Of a stretch of DNA of 18,789 bases, positions 1 to 6,796 are shown piece by piece. The stretch lies in contig JAEFDA010000095.1 in assembly GCA_016126025.1 (NCBI GenBank), forward strand, positions 1 to 18,789. The letters run 5' to 3'. The stretch is from Nitrososphaerota archaeon. Lineage in GTDB: Archaea; Thermoproteota; Nitrososphaeria; Nitrososphaerales; Nitrosopumilaceae. Position numbers and translations under genes: made by a program. The notes beneath the pieces were generated by a model. It had not been told where the DNA came from. It did not search any database and was given only the letters and a program-made list of their open reading frames with translations. Position 1 is the stretch's first letter; each line of letters opens with the position of its first letter.

Positions 1-161
1 GGCCCCGCGCAAGCCGGCCCGCCGAGCCGTTCGGGGGACACAGGTACGGCATTATCCTCCGGATCCGGGAACCCGTGCGCAGCCCCCCACTTGTGGAGCC
101 ACGATTTGGACAGGACGTATCCAGGCTCAGCTTCCTGCACAGGCCGGGCCTGGCCTTGCAT
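1..161 (-). CDS. Partial unknown protein, runs off the left edge
   Basis: An open frame starts at an ATG on the minus strand (CAT at 159-161) and stays open to base 1, giving about 53 visible residues with no stop. It begins MQGQARPVQEAEPG and continues with YVLSKSWLHKWGAAHGF and then PDPEDN. I do not recognise a family with confidence. The W-x2-KW pattern followed by P-x-x-DN faintly recalls eukaryotic DUSP domains, but this is weak and unexpected in an archaeon. An alternative start at 172 in another frame (MVELCKARPGL...) also stays open, so the true frame is uncertain. An AT-rich element (194-203) lies upstream, 37 nt from this ATG and 26 nt from the alternative. The rest of the gene lies outside the window. 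Confidence 0.3.
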   Translation of the reverse strand, partial: MQGQARPVQEAEPGYVLSKSWLHKWGAAHGFPDPEDNAVPVSPERLGGPACAG

Positions 162-231
162 AATTCCACCATCCCGCGGAGGAAGCAGGAGTACTTTTTA
201 TCAATATCCGGGTCACCAGCACGCACAGCAT

Positions 232-630
232 CTACCTGTGCTCTGGGTATATCTTCAGGAACTTCCTTATCCTCTTCAGGATGAACTTGAGTCGTTCCTT
301 GAACAGCTTGTCGCCGTTATTCCTGCGCCGCTCGTAGTTTCGGTAGTAGTCCTTGGGTCTGTCCTTTTGCCTTCTCTTTGTGTGGTGTTACTCCATGGGC
401 CGCCGGGGATCCGGGGATGAACAAACGTTTCGGTGGAGCGGCCAGATGCGGATTGTTCTTAAGCCTTCTGCGACTTTTTCCAGAGACTGTCGTGCAGAGG
501 AATAGTTAGCGTGGACAACCTCCCACATATCGCAAAAAATGAATGCCTTGGGGTCCGTCGGTCGCCGGGACCGCCAACCATATAGTGTGGGCGGCCGGAC
601 GTCCGCCGTGCGGCGGTGGTTTAACGGCAA
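232..630 (-). pseudogene. Decayed minus-strand reading frame, family unknown
   Basis: One minus-strand frame runs from about 630 down to a TAG at 232-234 and is broken once by an in-frame TAA at 388-390. The upstream part contains AFIFCDMWEVVHANYSSARQ, with an internal ATG at 528. The part after the TAA is strongly basic, with the stretches DYYRNYERRRNNGDKLFKER and FILKRIRKFLKIYPEHR. Codon choice and the Lys/Arg-rich helical character look like real protein, which is why I list it. There is no ATG directly after the TAA, so the basic tail is probably the remnant of a longer protein. It might have bound nucleic acid, but I recognise no motif. Its 5' part overlaps the interlocked inverted repeats (603-740). 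It could also be chance open sequence. Confidence 0.25.
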
Positions 631-740
631 AATAGGCAGCTGTCAACTGTCAGACCGGGGTTCAACTCGCCGCCGCACGGCGGGTATGTACGCATTCCTT
701 ATATTCCTCCCCCCTGCCATAGATAACCAGTTGACAGCTG
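603..740. repeat. Interlocked inverted repeats (a-b-a'-b')
   Basis: Two inverted-repeat pairs alternate. CCGCCGTGCGGCGG at 603-616 is the exact reverse complement of 670-683. CAGCTGTCAACTG at 637-649 is the exact reverse complement of 728-740. The second pair is extended by AACGGCA at 623-629 matching TGCCGTT at 743-749. Each copy of the first pair is nearly self-complementary. Because the pairs interleave, an RNA could form one helix or the other, or both as a pseudoknot. The element could also be the degraded ends of a small mobile element. No transposase is recognisable here. Confidence 0.6.
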
Positions 741-774
741 CTGCCGTTGGGTGCGAACCCTTCTGGCATTAAGT

Positions 775-796
775 CCCGGAGCCGCTTGGCTCCGGG
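775..796. repeat. Perfect GC hairpin, CCCGGAGCC type
   Basis: CCCGGAGCC and GGCTCCGGG form a perfect 9-bp stem around the loop GCTT. No T-run follows on either strand, so it is not a classical terminator. A near-identical hairpin occurs at 17985-18008, which makes chance less likely. It lies in the gene-free stretch between the interlocked repeats and the crotonase promoter. Confidence 0.6.
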
Positions 797-948
797 CAAC
801 CTGACCATACAGTAAGTGGTACCCTATCGCCCGCCACATTATGCAGCACGGTTCGCCGTCGGCATCAAGGACGTCCTCTCACAGGTTGTATCGCCGGCTC
901 GTAACGGCGGCCGGCAGGGCCGTTCGGCGCATGTACCCCTTCCATACC
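797..948. other. Gene-free stretch before the crotonase
   Basis: Together with 631-796 this makes a gap of over 300 bases without a supportable gene. Besides the repeats and hairpin listed separately I see only a weak CGCCG/CGGCG inverted pair near 890-910. Open frames crossing it are opposite-strand or out-of-frame shadows of the crotonase gene. Confidence 0.5.
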
Positions 949-954
949 TTTAAA
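949..954 (+). promoter_or_regulatory. TATA box of the crotonase gene
   Basis: TTTAAA stands out in GC-rich surroundings. Its centre is 28.5 nt before the TTG at 980, the archaeal distance from TATA box to transcription start. The transcript would then begin at or next to the start codon (leaderless). Confidence 0.55.
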
Positions 955-979
955 GAAGGCATGCGGGGCCGGTGCCGTA

Positions 980-1741
980 TTGGCCCTCGTGCTCACCGAG
1001 AAGGACGGCACCATATGTACGGTGACCATAAACCGCCCCGAGAAGCTCAACGCCATGAATACGGATGTGGCCCGGGAGCTCATATCCACATTCCAGGACA
1101 TATCTGCCGACGACTCCATTCGGGCCGTCATACTGACCGGCCAGGGCAGCAAGGCCTTCTCGGCGGGGGCCGACATCGCGTACATGTCGGGCATATCCGC
1201 CGACGAGTCGGTCGTGTACGCCCAGCTGGGGCAGCAGGTCACCAACACCATAGAGCAGACCCCCCAGCCGGTGATCGCCGCGGTGAACGGCTTTGCCCTG
1301 GGCGGGGGCTGCGAGGTGGCCCTCTCCTGCGACATCCGCATAGCGTCGGAGAACGCTCGGATGGGGCAGCCGGAGGTCACCATCGGGATACCCCCCGGAT
1401 GGGGCGGCACCCAGAGGCTGATGAGGATAGTGGGCGTGGCAAACGCCAAGGACCTGGTCTACACGGGCAGGATGGTAAGGGCCGAGGAGGCGGCGCGCAT
1501 CGGGCTGGTCAACAGGGTGGTACCCCAGGACAATCTGATGGAGGAGGCCCGCAAGACTGCCGATACCATATCGGCCAACTCGTCGATGGGCGTGCGGATG
1601 TCCAAGGTGGCCATAAACCGGGGCCGCAACTCGGACTTGGACACCGGGCTGTCCATAGAGCTGTTGGCCTGGAGGAACTGCTTTACGCACCCCGACCGCA
1701 AGACCATGATGAAAACCTTCCTGGCAAAGTCCAAAAGGTAG
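980..1741 (+). CDS. Enoyl-CoA hydratase/isomerase (crotonase) family protein
   Basis: A full-length 253-residue crotonase. The oxyanion-hole segment AFSAGADI is at residues 59-66. NGFALGGGCEVALSCDIRIA (103-122) supplies the first catalytic glutamate, E112. MGQPEVTIGIPPGWGGTQRL (128-147) supplies the second, E132. Both glutamates of true hydratases are present, which argues for hydration or dehydration of a short acyl-CoA and not isomerisation alone. In ammonia-oxidising archaea a single enzyme of this type acts as crotonyl-CoA hydratase and 3-hydroxypropionyl-CoA dehydratase in the 3-hydroxypropionate/4-hydroxybutyrate CO2-fixation cycle, and that is the likely role; the substrate is inferred. 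No in-frame ATG fits the N-terminus. I chose the TTG at 980 because it sits 28.5 nt after a TATA box; a GTG at 989 is the alternative. It is monocistronic and cytoplasmic. Confidence 0.93.
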   Translation: MALVLTEKDGTICTVTINRPEKLNAMNTDVARELISTFQDISADDSIRAVILTGQGSKAFSAGADIAYMSGISADESVVYAQLGQQVTNTIEQTPQPVIAAVNGFALGGGCEVALSCDIRIASENARMGQPEVTIGIPPGWGGTQRLMRIVGVANAKDLVYTGRMVRAEEAARIGLVNRVVPQDNLMEEARKTADTISANSSMGVRMSKVAINRGRNSDLDTGLSIELLAWRNCFTHPDRKTMMKTFLAKSKR

Positions 1742-2110
1742 AGTGCGTGGTGTCGGTTCGCGGCGCCGTATGACAACGTTACCCCGTTCGACGCAGCGCC
1801 CTGTCCAGGCATCGGCGAAGCCTCCCCCGGCGCTGTTGCATATGCGACTGATACCAGTAAAACACAGGCCCCTGTCTAGGAACAGCGGCCCTACGTCTTG
1901 CCCTAGGCGCGTACTACGATACGGCCATCCTAGGCGAAGCCGAACGGCAATCCTGGCGGTTTGCCTAACCGCGCAGGGCGGACGGCCGCAATCTGGAGTC
2001 CCATACAGAACCATATTGCCCACCAAACCTGGAAAACGTCTGCTGGATCTGGCTGCACTTGTTTCAATATGCCCCGTCAGCCGCGAATGCAACAGCGCTC
2101 CCCCCCCTCC
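1742..2110. other. Gene-free stretch after the crotonase
   Basis: I find no gene, tRNA or clear terminator in these ~370 bases. CCTAGGCG occurs twice (near 1902 and 1929) as a short direct repeat, and GGCGAAGCC recurs nearby. A long minus-strand open frame crosses the region, but it is antisense to the crotonase and only its helicase-like start above 2111 has recognisable homology. Confidence 0.5.
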
Positions 2111-2830
2111 ATCCGGGTTGTCCTGACCGTTCACCGACTCTATGTCGTCGGTCAAGTAGCCTGGCTCCGGCATGTCCAGCAGCAGCCGGAGGTTGGCCGG
2201 ATCCCCCTTGTGGGACGTGACCGTTAGGAACAGCAGGTGCCGACTCATGACCGAGAGCGTCTCGTCCAGACGGTACCGCCGGGTCTCGGTGGCGGCCTTG
2301 GCCGTGAAGTAGGCGCCATCTTGCGCGCCTCATCCACTATTATGAGATCAAAGATCCTCCCCTCCATCGAGTCCAGTATCTCGGTGCGCTTGGCAAAGTC
2401 CAGGGACGTGATGATCTGGGGGGCTCTCCAGACCCCGGCGCGCCCCCATCTCGTCGTACTGCTCTCAGCCGACCACCGTGGACGGCTCGTCGAACTTGTC
2501 TGCCACCTCCCAGCGCCACTGCTCCTTGAGCTGCAGGGGCACCACTACCAGCACTCGCTCTATCGTTCCCCGCAGCTTGAGATCCTTGGGAAGCAGCCTG
2601 GCCATTATGGTCTTGCCGGTGCCCGAGTCGTGCGCCAGCGGGAAGCTGATCTGGAACTTTTTGAGCAGGTACCCGTACACGGCCCCCATCTGGTGCGGCG
2701 GCGGATCCGCCTTGGAGGTGCTCATGGCCAGAAGGGAATCGGACGTGAAAGCGTACCGGAACCGCTTGGTCTCCAAGGCCAGCACTACCCCCCGGAGGTT
2801 GGCCGGCGCAGCAGACTCCAGCCGGGGTGC
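2111..2830 (-). pseudogene. SNF2/RapA-type helicase remnant
   Basis: Reading down the minus strand, three frames together give the N-terminal ATPase half of a SNF2-family helicase. The first frame (about 2830-2468) has PHQMGAVYGYLLKKFQ, the Walker A motif HDSGTGKTIMARLL, and RVLVVVPLQLKEQWRWEVAD (motif Ia region), and ends at TGA 2465-2467. A shift near 2432 gives QIITSLDFAKRTEILDSMEG and the Walker B stretch FDLIIVDEARKMA. A second shift near 2315 gives ETRRYRLDETLS and HLLFLTVTSHKGDPANLRLL, the motif III region, usually TATPHKGD. Homology fades near 2111. The start of the normal N-terminal region and the whole C-terminal helicase lobe are missing, so no functional helicase can be made. Such proteins normally remodel nucleic acids or nucleoprotein and often sit in defence or mobile islands. 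Confidence 0.85.
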
Positions 2831-2857
2831 ACGCCTCCTTTTTGTTTTGGTTGGCCC

Positions 2858-2871
2858 GGTGGCGGGCCACC
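2858..2871 (-). repeat. Hairpin just after the protease gene
   Basis: GGTGGC and GCCACC flank two bases immediately beyond the TAG at 2879-2881 on the minus strand. It could help end transcription of the DUF5678-protease pair. No U-run follows on the minus strand, so support is weak. Confidence 0.3.
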
Positions 2872-2878
2872 CGACACT

Positions 2879-3373
2879 CTATTGACGGTCGATCCGGGAT
2901 AGTTTGATTATCTTCTGTGCCTCGTCGAACGTTACGCGGTACTTGTCAAAAAAACCGCGTCTCCCGATGAGTATGTGTTCTTCCACATTCTCGGCCCTCG
3001 GGTCTGTTTTCGGAACGGCAACCTCAACCAGCCCCACGCCGACTCTCTTCTCCTTGTATATGATTTCCAGATACATCGTGGTTCTGTACGTACTAAATTC
3101 TCCAGAGGCGCTCCTTGTTGTCTTGACCGTTGCGTCATCCAGGTCCAACCCGATTATCTACGCCATGCTTCGCGGGATGGACGAGATGTCGGCTCCTGAA
3201 TCAACCAGTCCGAAGATGCGGAGCTCGGGATTGCTCGAAGCGTTGGCAGGCTCCGGGCTCTTTCTTATCGCGATTTCAATCTTGGGCCTCTTGACTACAT
3301 TTCCTTCGTCCCGATTGTGGTCAGAGTGGTAGCTGAAGCGCATTTTGTTGACCCATCTGGGAGTACCAGTCAT
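2879..3373 (-). pseudogene. Retropepsin-like aspartyl protease with in-frame TAG
   Basis: This is one continuous 164-codon frame interrupted only by TAG at 3158-3160. Before it lie 71 residues ending LRIFGLVDSGADISSIPRSM-A, with the catalytic D-S-G triad of clan AA proteases (D58). After it, IIGLDLDDATVKTTRSASG leads to the C-terminal fold, with HILIGRRGFFDKYRVTFDE matching the usual hydrophobic-hydrophobic-G-R...Y strand of the family. Single-domain retropepsins act as homodimers. The reading frame is the same on both sides, so one GAG or CAG to TAG change explains it. The gene ends with TAG and so do several neighbours, so TAG normally terminates here. The DUF5678 gene is 16 nt upstream on the same strand and probably co-transcribed. 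It could be a fresh pseudogene, a sequence error, population polymorphism, or readthrough. Confidence 0.8.
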
Positions 3374-3389
3374 CCACCAAACCAGACAG

Positions 3390-3599
3390 CTACAGAATTA
3401 AGGTTTGCTCCTTGTTTTTGTCCGGGATCTCCACGAACAGCGGTGTCTTGTCCTTTGCGGACTTGGCGGCCTTTGCGTACACGTCGTTGATGCTCTTCCC
3501 ACTGGCGATTATTCGGGCGCCCAGGATGGCTATCCACTGGCCGCTGTACTGCTCCTTGTTACTCATTTCTTCCAGAAACTTGCTCTCTGGGCTACTCAT
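3390..3599 (-). CDS. Small DUF5678-like protein
   Basis: A 69-residue protein with no membrane segment, so probably cytoplasmic. The core, YSGQWIAILGARIIASGKS followed by a helix and then KTPLFVEIPDKNKEQTLIL, matches the DUF5678 pattern: W-I-A at the first strand, an 'IIASGKS' turn, and a T-P-L-F-V-x-I-P strand. Function is unknown in this family, which is common in archaea and often sits beside retropepsin-like proteases, as here. I chose ATG 3599 over the GTG at 3611 because the TATA element at 3623-3632 is centred 28.5 nt upstream, matching other leaderless genes of the window. The protease frame starts 16 nt downstream, which suggests a two-gene operon. One possible role is substrate or partner of the protease; this is a guess from position only. 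Confidence 0.75.
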   Translation of the reverse strand: MSSPESKFLEEMSNKEQYSGQWIAILGARIIASGKSINDVYAKAAKSAKDKTPLFVEIPDKNKEQTLIL

Positions 3600-3622
3600 G
3601 TGGGTTCTCACCGCCAGCCATA

Positions 3623-3632
3623 TGATATAGTA
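3623..3632 (-). promoter_or_regulatory. TATA box of the DUF5678-protease operon
   Basis: TACTATATCA on the minus strand is centred 28.5 nt before ATG 3599. This predicts a leaderless transcript and supports that start over the upstream GTG. Confidence 0.5.
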
Positions 3633-4202
3633 CCAGCACTGAAATTTAACTCTGATGGCATGAGGGATCTGTATCAGCCCTGTGTGACGGCGAAAGCGTC
3701 ATCACACGATGTTGCAGCTCCGTGTGTCCCACCAGTATATACGAATGGAAAATCCCCGGATCCTGGACGGATCCCTCACCCTATGCCGCATAGGAGGCCG
3801 ACTCGTTCTCCGCCGGCCGTACTGGCCGCCAGCCCAGCATTGGTTTTGGTTTACTTGCCATTGCGTTTCCCGGAGGCGCGGTGGCCAAAGATGGTCGTGG
3901 TATCGGCGCGCCCGGTGTCCGTGCGGCAGGGGCGCAGTATGTCCCGGCATACGCGGCCCGCCCGGCGGATCCTGCGGGGTTGCGCAGCCTAGATACGCCG
4001 TCTTGGCACATATCAGCGGGACACATCCGCCCCGTAATCCTGCAATCATCCTCCGAGGATCCGCTGCACGGGCGGGCGCGCCCGCCCGCAGCACTACGGG
4101 ACGCGGTGGACGGCTGTCTATCACATATACGGTAAAAGACCATATTCCACAAAGGCACATCAAAACACACCCCCAAATCACCCTGCCGGATAATTCCTTA
4201 AC
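3633..4202. other. Divergent intergenic region before the nuo operon
   Basis: About 570 bases separate the minus-strand DUF5678 operon from nuoA. Open frames on both strands here show no family features and I take them as noise of high GC. Visible structures are a GAAA-loop hairpin near 3685-3704 (TGACG/CGTCA), a second weak CTGCG/CGCAG pair near 3970-3990, and the very strong hairpin listed separately. The last 70 bases become AT-rich toward the nuoA promoter. Confidence 0.55.
4063..4092. repeat. Very strong GC palindrome upstream of nuoA
   Basis: A 20-nt perfect palindrome of CGGG/CCCG units (4069-4088) is extended by GCTG at 4063-4066 and CAGC at 4089-4092 with a two-base bulge. It sits about 110 nt before the nuoA TATA box. 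It might be a regulator-binding site or an extruding cruciform. No T-run follows, so I do not call it a terminator. Confidence 0.6.
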
Positions 4203-4210
4203 TTTTTATA
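4203..4210 (+). promoter_or_regulatory. TATA box of the nuo operon
   Basis: TTTTTATA is centred 29.5 nt before ATG 4236 within an AT-rich patch, and is the only good promoter before the 11-gene operon. It predicts a leaderless nuoA transcript. Confidence 0.65.
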
Positions 4211-4235
4211 ACAAAATCAGTTGGGCGCAGCTGCT

Positions 4236-4610
4236 ATGGTGGGCGAGCTTGCCGGCGACTACGGCAACATTCTGCTGATGTTCGGCTTTGCGGTGGTGGC
4301 GGTGGGCCCGGCCCTCATCATATCCCGGATGGTCTCTCCCCGCCGCCGCAGCAACCCCGTAAAGTTCCTGCCCATGGAGTGCGGCCAGGTCCCCAAGGGG
4401 GAGGGGCGGACCCACTTCATGATGCAGTACTATGCCTACATCCTGATGTTCGTGGTCTTTGACGTGATGGCCATATTCCTGTACGCGTGGGGAGGGGCCC
4501 TTCTGGAGCTGCCCCGCTCGGCCACCCTGCCGCTGATAGCGTTCCTGGGAATAATGTTCGCGGCCATGGCCTTTGCCCTGCACCAGTCCCGGAGGCGGAA
4601 CATATGGTAG
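4236..4610 (+). CDS. nuoA: NADH-quinone oxidoreductase subunit A
   Basis: A 124-residue membrane subunit with three helices (about residues 10-30, 64-86 and 95-116). It helps form the quinone entry region of complex I. The loop between helices 1 and 2 carries FLPMECGQVP, the conserved E-C-G segment (ND3 loop). Helix 2 carries FVVFDVMAIFLYAW; the bacterial consensus is FDxE, so the glutamate is replaced by methionine here. I start at ATG 4236, not at the in-frame TTG 4221, because the TATA box lies 29.5 nt upstream of the ATG. It is the first gene of the operon; nuoB begins 10 nt after its stop. Confidence 0.95.
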   Translation: MVGELAGDYGNILLMFGFAVVAVGPALIISRMVSPRRRSNPVKFLPMECGQVPKGEGRTHFMMQYYAYILMFVVFDVMAIFLYAWGGALLELPRSATLPLIAFLGIMFAAMAFALHQSRRRNIW

Positions 4611-4620
4611 GTGGCATGTG

Positions 4621-5145
4621 ATGCTGAAGGATATCGTGACCCCCCACAACGCCAACGTCTTCGTGGGAAAGCTGGGCGACCTGCTGGAGAGGGCCGTCGA
4701 CAAGCCGCTGGGTTACGCCATCAACTGGGGCCGGATATGGTCCCTGTGGCCGGTCCACATAGAGACGGCCTGCTGCTCGGTGGAGTTCGGCGCCGCGTCG
4801 GGCCCCAGATATGATGTGGAGCGGTTCGGGATAATAGAGGCCTTCGGCTCGCTGCGCCAGTGCGATCTCATAGTGGTGCAGGGGACCATAACCCGCAAGA
4901 TGGCCCCCCGGCTCCGGCTGGTATACGACCAGATGCCCGAGCCCAAGTATGTCATAGCTATGGGCGCCTGCGCCATCACCGGCGGGCTGTACTTTGACTC
5001 GTACAACGTCCTGCCAGGCATAGACGGCGTCCTGCCCGTGGACGTATACGTACCAGGGTGCCCCCCGCGCCCCGAGACGCTCATACAGGGGTGCATGCTG
5101 CTCCAAGAGAAGATGAAACGCATGAAGGCAAGGAAGATAGTCTGA
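4621..5145 (+). CDS. nuoB: NADH-quinone oxidoreductase subunit B
   Basis: A 174-residue subunit that holds cluster N2, the last Fe-S centre before quinone. All four ligands are visible: the adjacent pair in HIETACCSVEFGAASG (C51, C52), C117 in AMGACAITGG, and C147 in VPGCPPRPE. Length is normal for the family. The ATG at 4621 has GGTGG 6 nt upstream; an in-frame GTG at 4618 is the only close alternative, and the longer frame upstream overlaps nuoA and adds no family sequence. The stop overlaps the nuoC start by one base. It sits at the interface of membrane and hydrophilic arms on the cytoplasmic side. Confidence 0.97.
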   Translation: MLKDIVTPHNANVFVGKLGDLLERAVDKPLGYAINWGRIWSLWPVHIETACCSVEFGAASGPRYDVERFGIIEAFGSLRQCDLIVVQGTITRKMAPRLRLVYDQMPEPKYVIAMGACAITGGLYFDSYNVLPGIDGVLPVDVYVPGCPPRPETLIQGCMLLQEKMKRMKARKIV

Positions 5146-5660
5146 TGGAACAGTCCCAGCCCCCCGAAGCCACACCGCCCGAGATATCCGGCCACGCCGC
5201 CCTGATGATACAACGGTTCCCCGACGGGACCGTCCTCTCGGAGGATACGGCAAGACCCCAGGTTCTGGTCCCCAAGGAGCGCATACTGGAGGCGGCCGCC
5301 TACGCGCGGGAGCTGGGGTACGACCACGCCGAGTCGGTCACCGGGGTGGACTACCCCGACCAGAACCAGATAGAGGTAGTGTACCATCTGGGATCATACA
5401 CCGACGATACGCTAAATGGCACCATACTGGCGCTGGCCACCCGGGCGCCCCGCGAGGATACGCCCAAGCCCGGCCGCGACTCCACCCGGCTGCCCAGCCT
5501 GCGCGAGGTATTCTACTCGGTGGAGTTCCACGAGCGCGAGATATTCGAGATGCTGGGCGTATACTTTGAGGGGCACCCGGACAACCGGCGCCTCCTTCTT
5601 CCCGAGGACTGGGCCGACCTGCCCCCCCTCCGCAAGGACTTTGCCATAAAGGGCCGCTAG
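5145..5660 (+). CDS. nuoC: NADH-quinone oxidoreductase subunit C
   Basis: A 171-residue 30-kDa-type subunit of the connecting module. The signature is at residues 129-166: HEREIFEMLGVYFEGHPDNR, then LLLPEDWADLPPLRKDF. The first ~35 residues are Pro/Glu-rich and look flexible. The start ATG shares its A with the nuoB stop (TGATG), which suggests translational coupling, and AAGGAAG lies just upstream. It is separate from nuoD, unlike the CD fusion of enteric bacteria. Confidence 0.95.
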   Translation: MEQSQPPEATPPEISGHAALMIQRFPDGTVLSEDTARPQVLVPKERILEAAAYARELGYDHAESVTGVDYPDQNQIEVVYHLGSYTDDTLNGTILALATRAPREDTPKPGRDSTRLPSLREVFYSVEFHEREIFEMLGVYFEGHPDNRRLLLPEDWADLPPLRKDFAIKGR

Positions 5661-5662
5661 AG

Positions 5663-6796
5663 ATGTCCGCCCAGCTGCCCCCCGGCCTCCAACTGGAAAA
5701 GACCGACGAGCGCATAATGACGCTGAACGTGGGCCCCCAGCACCCCGGATCCGGCCACATGCGCATAATAGTGCAGATAGACGGCGACTACATAGTGGCC
5801 TGCGACCCGGACCCGGGGTACGTCCACCGCGGCGAGGAGAAGATGGCCGAGTACCGCAACTACATCACCAACATACCACATCTGGAGCGGCCCGTCATAC
5901 ACGACTCGTGCAACATACTATACCCGTACGTGCTGGGCGTCGAGGACCTGCTGGGCATAGAGACGCCGGAGCGCGCCAAGTACGTGCGGGTGATAGCCTC
6001 CGAGCTCAACCGGTGCGTCTACACCCTGTACTGGCTGGCCATATACGGCATATTCCTGGGCCACTCCACCATGTTCATGTGGCCGACCGGCGACCGGGAG
6101 CTCTTCATAGACCTGCTGGAGAAGATGACCGGCGCCCGGGTCACCCACGCGTATATGGTGCCGGGGGGCGTCCGCAACGACCTGCCGGCCAACTTCGAGG
6201 ACGTCTGCCTGCGGCAGGTCGACTACTTTGAGAAGCGCATAGCCGAGTACGCCGACGTATTCTACGACAACCCCATACTGATATCCCGCACCGAGAACAC
6301 CGGCGTCTTATCTCGCACCGACGCGATACGCCTGGGGGTCACCGGCTCGGTCCTGCGGGCCAGCGGCATAGACTACGACATCCGCAAGAGGGAACCATAC
6401 GACGTGTACGACTCGCTGGACTTTGAGACCAACGTCCTGCGGGCCGGCGACGCGTACGCCCGCTCCAAGATACCCTGGCTGGACATGATGGAGTCCTGCC
6501 GTATAATCCGCGACGCGCTCTCCAAGATGCCCAAGTCCGGCTCGGTGCGCGTCAAGCTAAAGCCCAACCCCAAGGGAGGGATGGAGTCCGTATACCGCCG
6601 CGTCGAGTCCGGCCGCGGGGCCCTGGGCTGCCACATCGTATCCCGCAAGAAGCCCGAGCCGTACCGCGTCAAGCTCAGCGTGGGCTCCTTCCGGAATCTG
6701 ATAGCGCTGCCCTACCTGCTCAAGGGCGAGCGGCTGGGCAACATGCCCTCCGTATACTGGAGCCTGAACTACTGGCCGGTGGAGGCGGACCGCTAG
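5663..6796 (+). CDS. nuoD: NADH-quinone oxidoreductase subunit D
   Basis: A 377-residue 49-kDa-type subunit that with NuoB forms the quinone-reduction site, distantly related to the large subunit of Ni-Fe hydrogenases. Family blocks are LNVGPQHPGSGHMRI (21-35), GYVHRGEEKMAEYRNYITNI (52-71), and DSLDFETN and NVLRAGDAYAR in the C-terminal half. The N-terminal histidine motif is HPGSGH where bacteria have HPATHG, and the later conserved quinone-ligand tyrosine (DY) aligns by eye with V78-I79. This may fit a different quinone, but that is inference. The start lies 2 nt after the nuoC stop and the stop directly abuts nuoH. Confidence 0.97.
   Translation: MSAQLPPGLQLEKTDERIMTLNVGPQHPGSGHMRIIVQIDGDYIVACDPDPGYVHRGEEKMAEYRNYITNIPHLERPVIHDSCNILYPYVLGVEDLLGIETPERAKYVRVIASELNRCVYTLYWLAIYGIFLGHSTMFMWPTGDRELFIDLLEKMTGARVTHAYMVPGGVRNDLPANFEDVCLRQVDYFEKRIAEYADVFYDNPILISRTENTGVLSRTDAIRLGVTGSVLRASGIDYDIRKREPYDVYDSLDFETNVLRAGDAYARSKIPWLDMMESCRIIRDALSKMPKSGSVRVKLKPNPKGGMESVYRRVESGRGALGCHIVSRKKPEPYRVKLSVGSFRNLIALPYLLKGERLGNMPSVYWSLNYWPVEADR

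Noticed and set aside
950..2248. 432-codon minus-strand open frame
   Set aside because: Most of it is antisense to the crotonase. Only its first ~55 residues match the helicase remnant, and the rest has no family character.
3702..4278. Overlapping open frames on both strands upstream of nuoA
   Set aside because: All are Arg/Pro/Cys-rich with no motif; the region fits intergenic DNA better.
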